A DNA stretch of 5,432 bases from Candidatus Tepidiaquacellales bacterium UBA6667 (GTDB taxonomy: Bacteria; Bacteroidota; Ignavibacteria; Tepidaquicellales; Tepidaquicellaceae), in assembly GCA_002455255.1 (NCBI GenBank), contig DKKL01000053.1, forward strand, positions 1 through 5,432, read 5' to 3'. The translations under genes and the position numbers were made by a program. Positions 1 through 5,373 of the stretch are shown in pieces (the first letter of the stretch is position 1; the number at the start of each line of letters is the position of its first letter). Below the pieces are notes generated by a model, which worked only from the letters and a program-made list of their open reading frames with translations, did not search any database and had not been told where the DNA came from.

Positions 1-54
1 AAAAACACCAATTAACTCAAAAACACCAATTAACTCAAAAACACCAATTAACTC
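1..54. repeat. 18-bp tandem repeat, three perfect copies, possibly continuing left of the window
   Basis: The unit AAAAACACCAATTAACTC occurs three times without a mismatch at 1-18, 19-36 and 37-54. The array reaches the window edge, so the copy number is a minimum. It lies 26 bp past the stop codon of the lipoprotein gene at 81-1244. The next bases (55-80) hold a 9-bp direct repeat, AACCACAAC, at 56-64 and 70-78. Eighteen bases is six codons, and one plus-strand frame is open through all copies, reading K-T-P-I-N-S three times and then stopping at TAA 68-70. The array could therefore be the tail of a convergent gene that begins outside the window, or simply an intergenic repeat. The sequence here does not decide between them. 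Confidence 0.9.
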
Positions 55-80
55 CAACCACAACACTTAAACCACAACTC

Positions 81-1244
81 CTAATTCCCAATCGGACACT
101 TTGTCCCAATCTGTGAAACCCCTTTAAAAACTGCCGGTGTCCCCTTCACCCCACACAAATTAGCATAATTCAAATTCGTATTATAAAAAGTTGAACCTGT
201 TATTAATGCACCGTTAAATTCAGATCCCGTAAAATCCGTTCCTGTAAAATTATTATTCATCAAATTTGAATATGATAAATTAAACTTTGCCACCTGTGCA
301 TTCGTCAAATCTGTATAATTGAAATTCATATTATTAGTATTAAAATTCATAAACACCGAAGTCAACTTTGCATTCTTCATATTGCATTGAATAAAACCCG
401 TCGAAAAAACATTCACATTGTTAAACATAAAATTTTCCATTTGCCCAATCTGAAACTGTGTCGCATATACAGAACTGCTATTAAATCCTGCATAGTTAAA
501 ATCACACTCAAAAAATGAAATGTTATTCAAGTTACAAACATTAAAATCCACATTATCAAACTTGCTTGAAGTAAATATCGAATTTGACATCGTAGTATTT
601 TTAAATAATGACCCTGTAAAATCACATCCCCCAAAATTTGCCTGATTAAAATCACATATTGCAAATTCAGAATTGGTATAAACCTGATTTGTAACTGTAC
701 CCGAAAACACTGTATTCACAAACAAACACTCATTGCACGAATTCACCGATACATCTATCATCTCATTTCCGGTTTCAAAATTCTTTTTCAGTCTTATATA
801 AATCACATCACCCATTTTCAATTTTCCTTTCATATTTTTATATACTGATATCGAATAAACCTCACCCACCATCAAATTTACCGACTTACCCAAACTACCA
901 TTTGAAAAATTCACTTCCTCATTTTCATTTGAAATTTTTACATCCATCAATTCATTATCTATATTCAATCCATACACCCCACTCATAGCAACTCTCAACT
1001 TCAAATTCACTATCAACCCATTCTCTCCGTTAAAATCATCCCCTTCATATTTAATCTCTGCCATCATACCATCTTTCAGTTCCGTCTCTGGATTATTTTT
1101 TATATCCGACAATCTTATTACATTTGATTTACCAACTTCACTATCAACCATTCTCGGCTCTATAGGATTCAATGTTTCATCACTGCAAGAACTAACGACC
1201 ATACATATAATTACAGCTGTAACAAATAAATAAATTTTTCGCAT
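81..1244 (-). CDS. Secreted lipoprotein with a pentapeptide-repeat beta-helix (paralog 1 of 3)
   Basis: A 387-residue predicted lipoprotein of unknown function. Residues 1-19 form a signal peptide (R2, K3, then a hydrophobic core) ending in lipobox V17-S18-S19-C20. The mature protein starts C-S-D-E, and acidic residues right after the cysteine resemble the surface-export signal described for Bacteroidota lipoproteins. Residues ~40-165 form a beta-rich domain that I cannot name, loosely like PPC-type sandwiches. A CxxC motif (C170, C173) follows. Residues ~187-364 are pentapeptide-type repeats with F/L/M/V at every fifth position: Y189, F194 and on to M299, then after a one-residue phase break F308 to L363. 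That is about 35 repeats, or nearly nine beta-helix coils. Cysteines 197, 207, 237, 247 and 287 all sit at the inward-facing i-2 position. The C-terminal cap has C364 and C383 and ends C-P-I-G-N. ATG at 1242-1244 is the only sensible start, and there is no clear Shine-Dalgarno. It is last of three tandem paralogs, 45 bp after the previous stop. Confidence 0.9.
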   Translation of the reverse strand: MRKIYLFVTAVIICMVVSSCSDETLNPIEPRMVDSEVGKSNVIRLSDIKNNPETELKDGMMAEIKYEGDDFNGENGLIVNLKLRVAMSGVYGLNIDNELMDVKISNENEEVNFSNGSLGKSVNLMVGEVYSISVYKNMKGKLKMGDVIYIRLKKNFETGNEMIDVSVNSCNECLFVNTVFSGTVTNQVYTNSEFAICDFNQANFGGCDFTGSLFKNTTMSNSIFTSSKFDNVDFNVCNLNNISFFECDFNYAGFNSSSVYATQFQIGQMENFMFNNVNVFSTGFIQCNMKNAKLTSVFMNFNTNNMNFNYTDLTNAQVAKFNLSYSNLMNNNFTGTDFTGSEFNGALITGSTFYNTNLNYANLCGVKGTPAVFKGVSQIGTKCPIGN

Positions 1245-1262
1245 CTTTAAATTTTTTAAATT

Positions 1263-1278
1263 TTCAATTTACATTGAA
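1263..1278. other. Small AT-rich inverted repeat between lipoprotein genes
   Basis: The 45-bp gap between the stop at 1290-1292 and the ATG at 1242-1244 contains TTCAAT, a four-base loop (TTAC) and ATTGAA, a perfect 6-bp stem. Only one G-C pair is present and no uridine tract follows on the minus strand, so it is unlikely to be an efficient terminator. Read-through into the last lipoprotein gene is plausible. The match may be chance in AT-rich DNA. Confidence 0.25.
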
Positions 1279-1289
1279 CAATCCTATTT

Positions 1290-2498
1290 CTATTGCTTAA
1301 TCGGACACTTTGTCCCCGTTTGTATCACACCCTTAAACACCGCCGGAGTGCCTTTCGTACCGCACAAATCACTGTTTGATAAATTAGTATTCATAAATGT
1401 AGAACCGACTAAATTTACATATTGCATATCATTGGATGTTAAATTTGAATTAGTAAAATTGCTGTTTATAAGACTTGAATACTGCAAGTTATAATGACTT
1501 AATGTTGCATTTGAAAAATTTGTATTCTGAAATATTAATAAATTAAATGTTGTAGAAAAAAGCGGAGAGGAAATCGTCGCATACATCATATCACAACTTA
1601 CAAATTGAGTTGAATAGAAATAAGTCGTTTTTATATTTGCCCTTAAAAAAGAACAAACGCTAAAACCAATTGCCGTCATATTTCCACCGTTAAACCTCGA
1701 ATTGTTAAAGTTACATTGTAAGAATCCCGTACCATTTATAAAATTAGTGGAATTAAAAGTTGCATTTTCAAAATTATTTACATTCACTGATGCATCGCTA
1801 AAACCGCAATTCAAAAAAAGCGTCCCGGTAAATACATTCTCATTCATAATGATATTTTCAAAACTGCAGTTATAAAACTCCGAGTTTGTAAATTTTAAAT
1901 TGTTAAATGACTGAGTAAAAGTTTCGTTTGTTACCAAACATTCATTACAGGTATTGAGCGTTATATTCAGTGCAGCACTTCCCTCTTTAGCTTTCACTGT
2001 GCTCACAAATATTTTATCGTCCAGTTTCAAAGGCATTCCTGATTTCAAACTTAATATTCCAATCTCATAAACTTCACTCTTACTTAAATTCAATACAGCT
2101 CCGTTATCCAACCTGCTGTCAAACACAATTTCATTTCTTGAATTCAAAATCTCAACAGCAACTTCTCCCTCACCCGCATTGATTTTAAATTCGCCATCTG
2201 TTTCAGGTTGATATTTTATGCTGAATATTTTTTGCTGTAAGTTTAATGAATTTAAAATTACTTCATTAATGTTTATTTCAGCAATTTGATTTTCGTTAAT
2301 AGATAAATTTATATCATTAACAAAATCAGAATTTCTGAAATAGTTCGATTTTCCTGTATTTGAATTATCGCTTAAAGGCGGCGTTACAGGCGATTCATTA
2401 CAAGAAGTAATAAAAATTGAAATGGAAAAAACAACAAAGGATAACAATAATGTGGAAAGTCTAAAAATACTTGGTTTAAATCTTGTTTCGATATTCAT
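1290..2498 (-). CDS. Secreted lipoprotein with a pentapeptide-repeat beta-helix (paralog 2 of 3)
   Basis: A 402-residue predicted lipoprotein of unknown function. It has a long n-region (R6, K8, R13), a hydrophobic stretch ~14-30, and lipobox I30-T31-S32-C33, followed by N-E-S-P-V-T-P as in paralog 3. Residues ~50-183 are a beta-rich domain with strands such as G-E-F-K-I and V-A-V-E-I-L-N. The CxxC is C184/C187 (T-C-N-E-C-L). The helix register is F198 to F253 (12 repeats), a +1 shift, F259 to F314 (12 repeats), a -1 shift, then F323 to L378 (12 repeats): 36 pentapeptides, or nine coils. Cysteines at 211, 231, 262, 282 and 302 lie within the repeats. The cap has C379 and C398. The last ~24 residues are nearly those of paralog 1 (shared run G-T-P-A-V-F-K-G-V), and 18 bases near the 3' ends are identical. 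ATG at 2496-2498 is the only start before the lipobox; it is preceded by AAGAA. The gap to the gene upstream is 70 bp. Confidence 0.9.
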   Translation of the reverse strand: MNIETRFKPSIFRLSTLLLSFVVFSISIFITSCNESPVTPPLSDNSNTGKSNYFRNSDFVNDINLSINENQIAEININEVILNSLNLQQKIFSIKYQPETDGEFKINAGEGEVAVEILNSRNEIVFDSRLDNGAVLNLSKSEVYEIGILSLKSGMPLKLDDKIFVSTVKAKEGSAALNITLNTCNECLVTNETFTQSFNNLKFTNSEFYNCSFENIIMNENVFTGTLFLNCGFSDASVNVNNFENATFNSTNFINGTGFLQCNFNNSRFNGGNMTAIGFSVCSFLRANIKTTYFYSTQFVSCDMMYATISSPLFSTTFNLLIFQNTNFSNATLSHYNLQYSSLINSNFTNSNLTSNDMQYVNLVGSTFMNTNLSNSDLCGTKGTPAVFKGVIQTGTKCPIKQ

Positions 2499-2568
2499 TT
2501 CTTATCTAAATTTAATTTGTAATTTTTAACTTATGATAATTTTTTTAAAATTAATTTTATAAATCTGC

Positions 2569-2928
2569 TTAAGGTTTAATTGGACAGCTTGTTCCCGCTT
2601 GCGAAACATCTCTAAAAATTAAAGGTTTTCCTACAGACCCGCATAAATTTGTAAAATTTAGATTGGTATTGACAAAAGTAGAACCTGAGATATTCACATT
2701 TGATAAATTACTGTATGAAAAATTTGCACCGGTAAAATTACTATTTACTAAATTAGAATATGAAGCATTATACTTTATCATAGAACCGTTTGAAAAATTT
2801 ACATTATTCATTGTAAAATCATTTGTGTTGTTTGAGACTGAAACATCTTTAAAGTTTGTATTCGCCATTTGACACGATTCAAAAAATACTCCGTCTAAAT
2901 ATGTATCAGAAAAACTTCCTCTTTCCAT
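2569..2928 (-). CDS. 3' fragment: second half of the beta-helix and C-terminal cap
   Basis: A 119-residue frame with no signal peptide. It contains only pentapeptide-type repeats (F6, L11, F16, M21, F26, V31, phase break, M40 through L95) and the cap, with C96 and C115 19 residues apart, ending C-P-I-K-P. The ATG at 2926-2928 is an internal methionine that matches M269 of paralog 1 (M-E-N versus M-E-R). The same frame continues open upstream to TAA at 2980-2982, so this is not a natural gene start. No ribosome binding site precedes it. It is best read as the displaced 3' end of the gene starting at 3728. Translation from its own ATG would leave it cytoplasmic. Confidence 0.7.
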   Translation of the reverse strand: MERGSFSDTYLDGVFFESCQMANTNFKDVSVSNNTNDFTMNNVNFSNGSMIKYNASYSNLVNSNFTGANFSYSNLSNVNISGSTFVNTNLNFTNLCGSVGKPLIFRDVSQAGTSCPIKP

Positions 2929-3728
2929 TGTACAGGAAGAAAAAGAAGAGTAAAAATAATTGATGATATAAATTTGGTGTTATTTAAATTGCAAGCACTG
3001 CCAAATGTTGATGATGAAAACTGAATTTTAAAGTAATTTGCATAATCAAAATTACTGTTTACAATATTTACATTATTGAAATCAGAGTTTAAAAAATATG
3101 TATTTGTAAAAGTTGAGTTTTCAATTCTGATATTTTCAAATTTACACTGATAAAATTCAGAACCGTTGAACGACTGTGTCGTTATATTATTGTCAAATTT
3201 TGCGTTTGATATATAACAAGCTTCGCATGAGTTTAATGAGAAGTCTATAATGGCGGTTTCCGTATTCTCAGTTTTTTTTGTGCTTATATAAATATTATCG
3301 TTTGAATTAAAATTTGAAAAATTATTTTTCTTTATTTCAAACGAGTAAATTTCATTTTGATTTAAAATAATTTTCGGGGTATAATCATTAGTTGAACTGA
3401 ACAAAACTTCACCGATAATATTTTTTATATTTACATCAAATATATTTTTATCACTTTTGATTGTAAATTCGCCGCTTTCATCAGGCGAATAATTTATTTT
3501 TATTATTAGGTTTTCATTTCCTTGAAAATAATTAGTTAATTCAGAAATTTTTAGTTGAGCAATATAATTACTCTTTAAAATTATATCCGGATTTGAAATA
3601 AAATCTTTTGTATTTATTAAATTTGAAGTTGATTGAGGGCTAACATTATCTAAAACAGGTGTTACGGGCGACTCAGAACAAGAATAGAAAACAACAGAAA
3701 TAAAAAATAAGTAAATGAATTTTTTCAT
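2895..3728 (-). CDS. 5' fragment: lipoprotein signal, N-terminal domain and first half of the beta-helix
   Basis: Read as it stands, this frame gives 277 residues. The signal peptide (K2, K3, then a hydrophobic core) ends F14-Y15-S16-C17, followed by S-E-S-P-V-T-P. F14 at -3 is a loose lipobox, but the spacing and the tail match paralog 2. Residues ~40-165 are the beta-rich domain, with G-E-F-T-I and D-V-N-I-K-N strands as in paralog 2. C168-E-A-C171 is the CxxC. Pentapeptides run from F187 to about I258. The last ~19 residues lose the N/S/T-rich repeat character and become hydrophobic and then charged, which is the mark of out-of-frame reading before TAG at 2895-2897. ATG at 3726-3728 directly precedes the K-K n-region. 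No Shine-Dalgarno is visible. If translated, the product would be exported but would have an unfinished, uncapped helix. Confidence 0.7.
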   Translation of the reverse strand: MKKFIYLFFISVVFYSCSESPVTPVLDNVSPQSTSNLINTKDFISNPDIILKSNYIAQLKISELTNYFQGNENLIIKINYSPDESGEFTIKSDKNIFDVNIKNIIGEVLFSSTNDYTPKIILNQNEIYSFEIKKNNFSNFNSNDNIYISTKKTENTETAIIDFSLNSCEACYISNAKFDNNITTQSFNGSEFYQCKFENIRIENSTFTNTYFLNSDFNNVNIVNSNFDYANYFKIQFSSSTFGSACNLNNTKFISSIIFTLLFLPVQWKEEVFLIHI

Positions 3729-3856
3729 AAATTATTTTATTTATTGATTCATTAAAAATAAAGTTTTTTAGCTTATAATACAGTGAATAATTTTAATGAT
3801 TTATAAAAATTGAGAATATATTTGAGATTATGAAAAAATTTGTTTAATGCGATTTG

Positions 3857-3906
3857 TTCGCTTGCCCCTACGGGGTGAAAATTCGTGGTGAAGATTTTCA
3901 AATTTT
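3857..3906. repeat. ~50-bp direct repeat, copy 1
   Basis: Copy 1 of a direct repeat beginning TTCGCTTGCCCCTACGGGG and continuing into a TGAAAATTCGTGGTGAAGAT segment and A/T bases. It matches copy 2 (3943-3991) at about 46 of 50 positions: one missing C and three substitutions. The core CCCC-TAC-GGGG can form a short hairpin and also occurs at 5297-5307 inside an unrelated repeat. It lies between the transporter stop and the lipoprotein start and has no coding potential. Confidence 0.85.
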
Positions 3907-3942
3907 ATTGGTCGTTAAAATAGATTTGTGTAATTCCTTTAA

Positions 3943-3991
3943 TTCGCTTGCCCTACGGGGTGAGAATTAGTGGTGAAGATTTTTAAATTTT
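3943..3991. repeat. ~50-bp direct repeat, copy 2
   Basis: Copy 2 starts 86 bp after copy 1, with 36 bp of unlike sequence between them. It differs by CCC for CCCC in the palindrome, AGAATTAG for AAAATTCG, and T for C near the 3' end. The two copies have diverged slightly, so the duplication is not brand new. The order and spacing do not resemble a CRISPR array. Confidence 0.85.
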
Positions 3992-4042
3992 TTTAAATTT
4001 GCAATTTAAATTATTTTTAAGTGATGATTATAAAATTCAGTT

Positions 4043-5122
4043 TTAATTTTTATCATCCGATTTTTTCGGATAAAACTTTGTCAGGTTATAACTCATCAGA
4101 ATCGCCGCAGGTCGCGTCGCATCAAACTTCATCATAATAATTTTTATCATACTCATAATCGGAATTGATAAAATCATCCCCATAATCCCCCAGACATAAC
4201 CCCAAAATATTAATGAAACAAGAATTAAAATCGGGCTTAAATCTAAACTGTCGCCAAAAACTTTTGGTTCAACAAAATTGCCAAATACATTCGCTACTAA
4301 TATAAGTATAACAAGAATAATTATCGGAACGATAATATTATCATAGTTGAATAACGCAGTGATGAAGGGTAAAACAGTTGCAATAAACGAACCAATATTA
4401 GGAATGTAATTCATAAGAAAAACAAGAATCCCCCACACAACAAAAAAATCAACACCGAAAGCCCAGAGAATTATACCAACTATCGTACCTTCAATTAAAT
4501 TTATAATAGTCTTGCCGATTAAATATTTCCTAACATCAATAAATACATCATTCACCGTATCAACAATCTTTCTTGCTCGTTCGGCAGAAAAAGCAACAAG
4601 AATTCTGCGATTTAAACTGCTAAACTCCGAAAGCAAAAACACAACATAAATTAATATCAAAACAAAATCACCGAAAATACCCGCTAAGCTGCTGAAAAGC
4701 GAAGTAGCAATACTTGTAAGATTTCCGAAGCTAAAAGTTCCGGATGAATCAATAGATGATTTCAAACTAATAACATCAATCCCCATACTTTCAAGTTGTG
4801 CAAAAAAAGAATTATATAAATTATCAAACTTGATTTGATATTCGGGCAAAGCAGTTTGGAACGCATTAACACTTGTAAAGACAAATAGCGAAGTAATATT
4901 CGAAAGGATTATAATTACAATCATCACAACAGTCAGGGCAAGCCATGAAGGAAAACTTTTTGATTTCAGCCATTCAAATAAAGGAAGGAATAAAAACGCA
5001 ATTATGATAGCAATAAAAAAAGGAAGTAAAATTGACTGCAGTTCAATAAGAACAAATACAGCCAAAGTCATCAGCACCGCCGCCCCAACAAACACAAAAA
5101 ATTTTCTGTTACTATCCGTCAA
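4043..5122 (-). CDS. AI-2E family transporter (PF01594-type inner-membrane protein)
   Basis: A 359-residue polytopic membrane protein of the AI-2E transporter family (older name UPF0118; E. coli TqsA/YdgG, PerM and YdiK are relatives). Likely membrane segments are ~8-26, 31-49, 59-82, 145-164, 207-223, 226-240, 243-258, 263-281 and 297-321. A soluble stretch lies at ~85-140. The family-typical conserved parts are P241-N-I-G-S with P252, and the C-terminal run N282-F-V-E-P-K-V-F-G followed by L-S-P, W308-G, W311-G and P321. Length is normal for the family. Members have been linked to AI-2 export, and others to Na+(Li+)/H+ antiport, so the substrate cannot be assigned here. The start is TTG (5120-5122): an in-frame TAA lies at 5132-5134 and the next in-frame ATG is at residue 18, inside the first membrane segment. 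It ends K-S-D-D-K-N. Its upstream region is a repeat mosaic, and it is 314 bp from the lipoprotein array. Confidence 0.92.
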   Translation of the reverse strand: MTDSNRKFFVFVGAAVLMTLAVFVLIELQSILLPFFIAIIIAFLFLPLFEWLKSKSFPSWLALTVVMIVIIILSNITSLFVFTSVNAFQTALPEYQIKFDNLYNSFFAQLESMGIDVISLKSSIDSSGTFSFGNLTSIATSLFSSLAGIFGDFVLILIYVVFLLSEFSSLNRRILVAFSAERARKIVDTVNDVFIDVRKYLIGKTIINLIEGTIVGIILWAFGVDFFVVWGILVFLMNYIPNIGSFIATVLPFITALFNYDNIIVPIIILVILILVANVFGNFVEPKVFGDSLDLSPILILVSLIFWGYVWGIMGMILSIPIMSMIKIIMMKFDATRPAAILMSYNLTKFYPKKSDDKN

Positions 5123-5164
5123 ACCAAGAAATTATTTTTATTTAAAAACTATACACAACCATCT

Positions 5165-5240
5165 GTCATTCTGAGCACTTTTGTCATTCTGAGCACTTCT
5201 GTCATTCTGATCCCGACTTGTCGGGAAAGAATCCCATAAA
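5165..5240. repeat. Repeat module A: three 18-bp units, palindrome, GAATCCCATAAA
   Basis: GTCATTCTG starts at 5165, 5183 and 5201, exactly 18 bp apart; the full unit is GTCATTCTGAGCACTTCT, with TTT for TCT in the first copy. The third copy runs into the palindrome at 5211-5226 and ends AAAGAATCCCATAAA. The scaffold GTCATTCTGA...GAAGAATCCC is a familiar style of dispersed intergenic repeat in Bacteroidota/Ignavibacteria genomes (from memory, not searched). Confidence 0.85.
5211..5226. repeat. GC-rich palindrome TCCCGAC-TT-GTCGGGA
   Basis: A perfect 7-bp stem with a two-base centre, embedded between the left half (GTCATTCTGA) and right half (AAGAATCCC) of the repeat scaffold. It occupies the place where module B carries a different palindrome, so it looks like an interchangeable insert. 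Confidence 0.85.
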
Positions 5241-5247
5241 CACTTCT

Positions 5248-5336
5248 GTCATTCTGAGCACTTCTGTCATTCTGATCACTTCTGTCATTCTGCCTGCCCC
5301 TACGGGGAGGAGCTTGCGACCGAAGAATCCCATAAA
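5248..5336. repeat. Repeat module B: three 18-bp units, palindrome, GAGCTTGCGACC, GAATCCCATAAA
   Basis: GTCATTCTG starts at 5248, 5266 and 5284, again exactly 18 bp apart (the second has GATCACT for GAGCACT). The third copy is followed by the CCTGCCCCTACGGGGAGG palindrome, then AGCTTGCGACCGAAGAATCCCATAAA. Module B repeats the layout of module A with a different centre, which suggests that a composite unit was duplicated and one centre replaced. Confidence 0.85.
5293..5310. repeat. GC-rich palindrome CCTGCCCCTACGGGGAGG
   Basis: CCCC-TAC-GGGG extended by CCT/AGG with one bulged G. The 13-base core TGCCCCTACGGGG is also found at 3863-3875, in a repeat with otherwise unrelated flanks. The repeat start at 5413 reads directly from GTCATTCTG into AGGGAGCTTGC without it, so this palindrome looks like an insertion into the scaffold. 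Confidence 0.8.
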
Positions 5337-5351
5337 TTAGAATCCCAATCA

Positions 5352-5373
5352 AGTCCCCCTTCGGAGGGGGATT
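5352..5373. repeat. Strong hairpin, C5/G5 stem with TCGG loop
   Basis: AGTCCCCCT, loop TCGG, AGGGGGATT gives a 9-bp stem with one G-T wobble. A second G5 run at 5376-5380 could pair with the same C5 run instead, so two alternative foldings exist. AATCAA at 5347-5352 and TTGATT at 5385-5390 bracket the element as a further inverted repeat. It lacks a U-tract on either strand, so it is listed as a repeat and not as a terminator. Confidence 0.7.

Larger units (their letters stand above)
2569..3728 (-). pseudogene. Third pentapeptide-repeat lipoprotein gene, broken by a single-base frameshift
   Basis: The 5' part (2895-3728) and 3' part (2569-2928) are two frames of what was clearly one gene. 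Together they carry the full paralog plan, and neither alone does. The shift must lie between 2898, just before the first frame's stop, and 2979, just after the last stop of the second frame. Adding one A to the A5 run at 2952-2956 (or the A5 run at 2940-2944) joins them into 386 residues, against 387 and 402 for the neighbours. In the joined protein the five-residue register runs unbroken across the join (F253, I258, F263, M268, F273). The full register is F187-F242, +1 shift, L248-V298, -1 shift, M307-L362, closely matching paralog 2. There are no other stops, so the lesion is recent, a sequencing or assembly error, or a phase-variable tract. It is first of the three tandem paralogs. Confidence 0.85.
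3729..4042. other. 314-bp AT-rich intergenic region upstream of the lipoprotein array
   Basis: No supportable gene on either strand. The part next to the lipoprotein ATG (3729-3850) is almost entirely A/T. It must hold any promoter for the array, but I see no convincing match to either TTGACA/TATAAT or the Bacteroidota TTG/TAnnTTTG pattern. A lone TATTAT on the minus strand at 3775-3780 lacks a good -35. The middle holds the two ~50-bp direct repeats listed separately. Close to the transporter stop is an inverted repeat, TTTAAATT-TGC-AATTTAAA (3992-4010). Its stem is all A/T and no U-tract follows in the transporter's direction, so a terminator is not supported. Confidence 0.6.

Noticed and set aside
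2663..2872. 69-codon plus-strand open frame
   Set aside because: It is antisense to the pentapeptide region of the third lipoprotein gene. Its K/F/L-rich product with recurring short motifs is what the reverse of an N/S/F-rich repeat gives, and there is no start signal or recognisable domain.
2898..2979. Programmed -1 ribosomal frameshift joining the two lipoprotein fragments
   Set aside because: No X XXY YYZ slippery heptamer is present in the zero frame between the limiting stops, and the paralogs encode the same protein in one frame. A lost base is simpler.
81..3728. Qnr/MfpA-like gyrase-protecting or antibiotic-resistance function
   Set aside because: The repeats match the general pentapeptide fold, but all three proteins have lipoprotein signal peptides and would be outside the cytoplasm, away from gyrase.
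4055..4071. Hairpin ATCCGA-TTTTT-TCGGAT as a terminator of the transporter gene
   Set aside because: It lies within the last codons, has only a 6-bp stem, and is followed on the minus strand by A-rich and not U-rich sequence.
4043..5122. Naming the transporter tqsA and stating AI-2 export
   Set aside because: The family is clear, but it is functionally diverse and no luxS or lsr genes are in the window, so neither the symbol nor the substrate is supported.
5165..5292. Possible CRISPR array from evenly spaced GTCATTCTG copies
   Set aside because: The 18-bp units are directly adjacent with no spacers, the repeats are too short, and no cas genes are seen.
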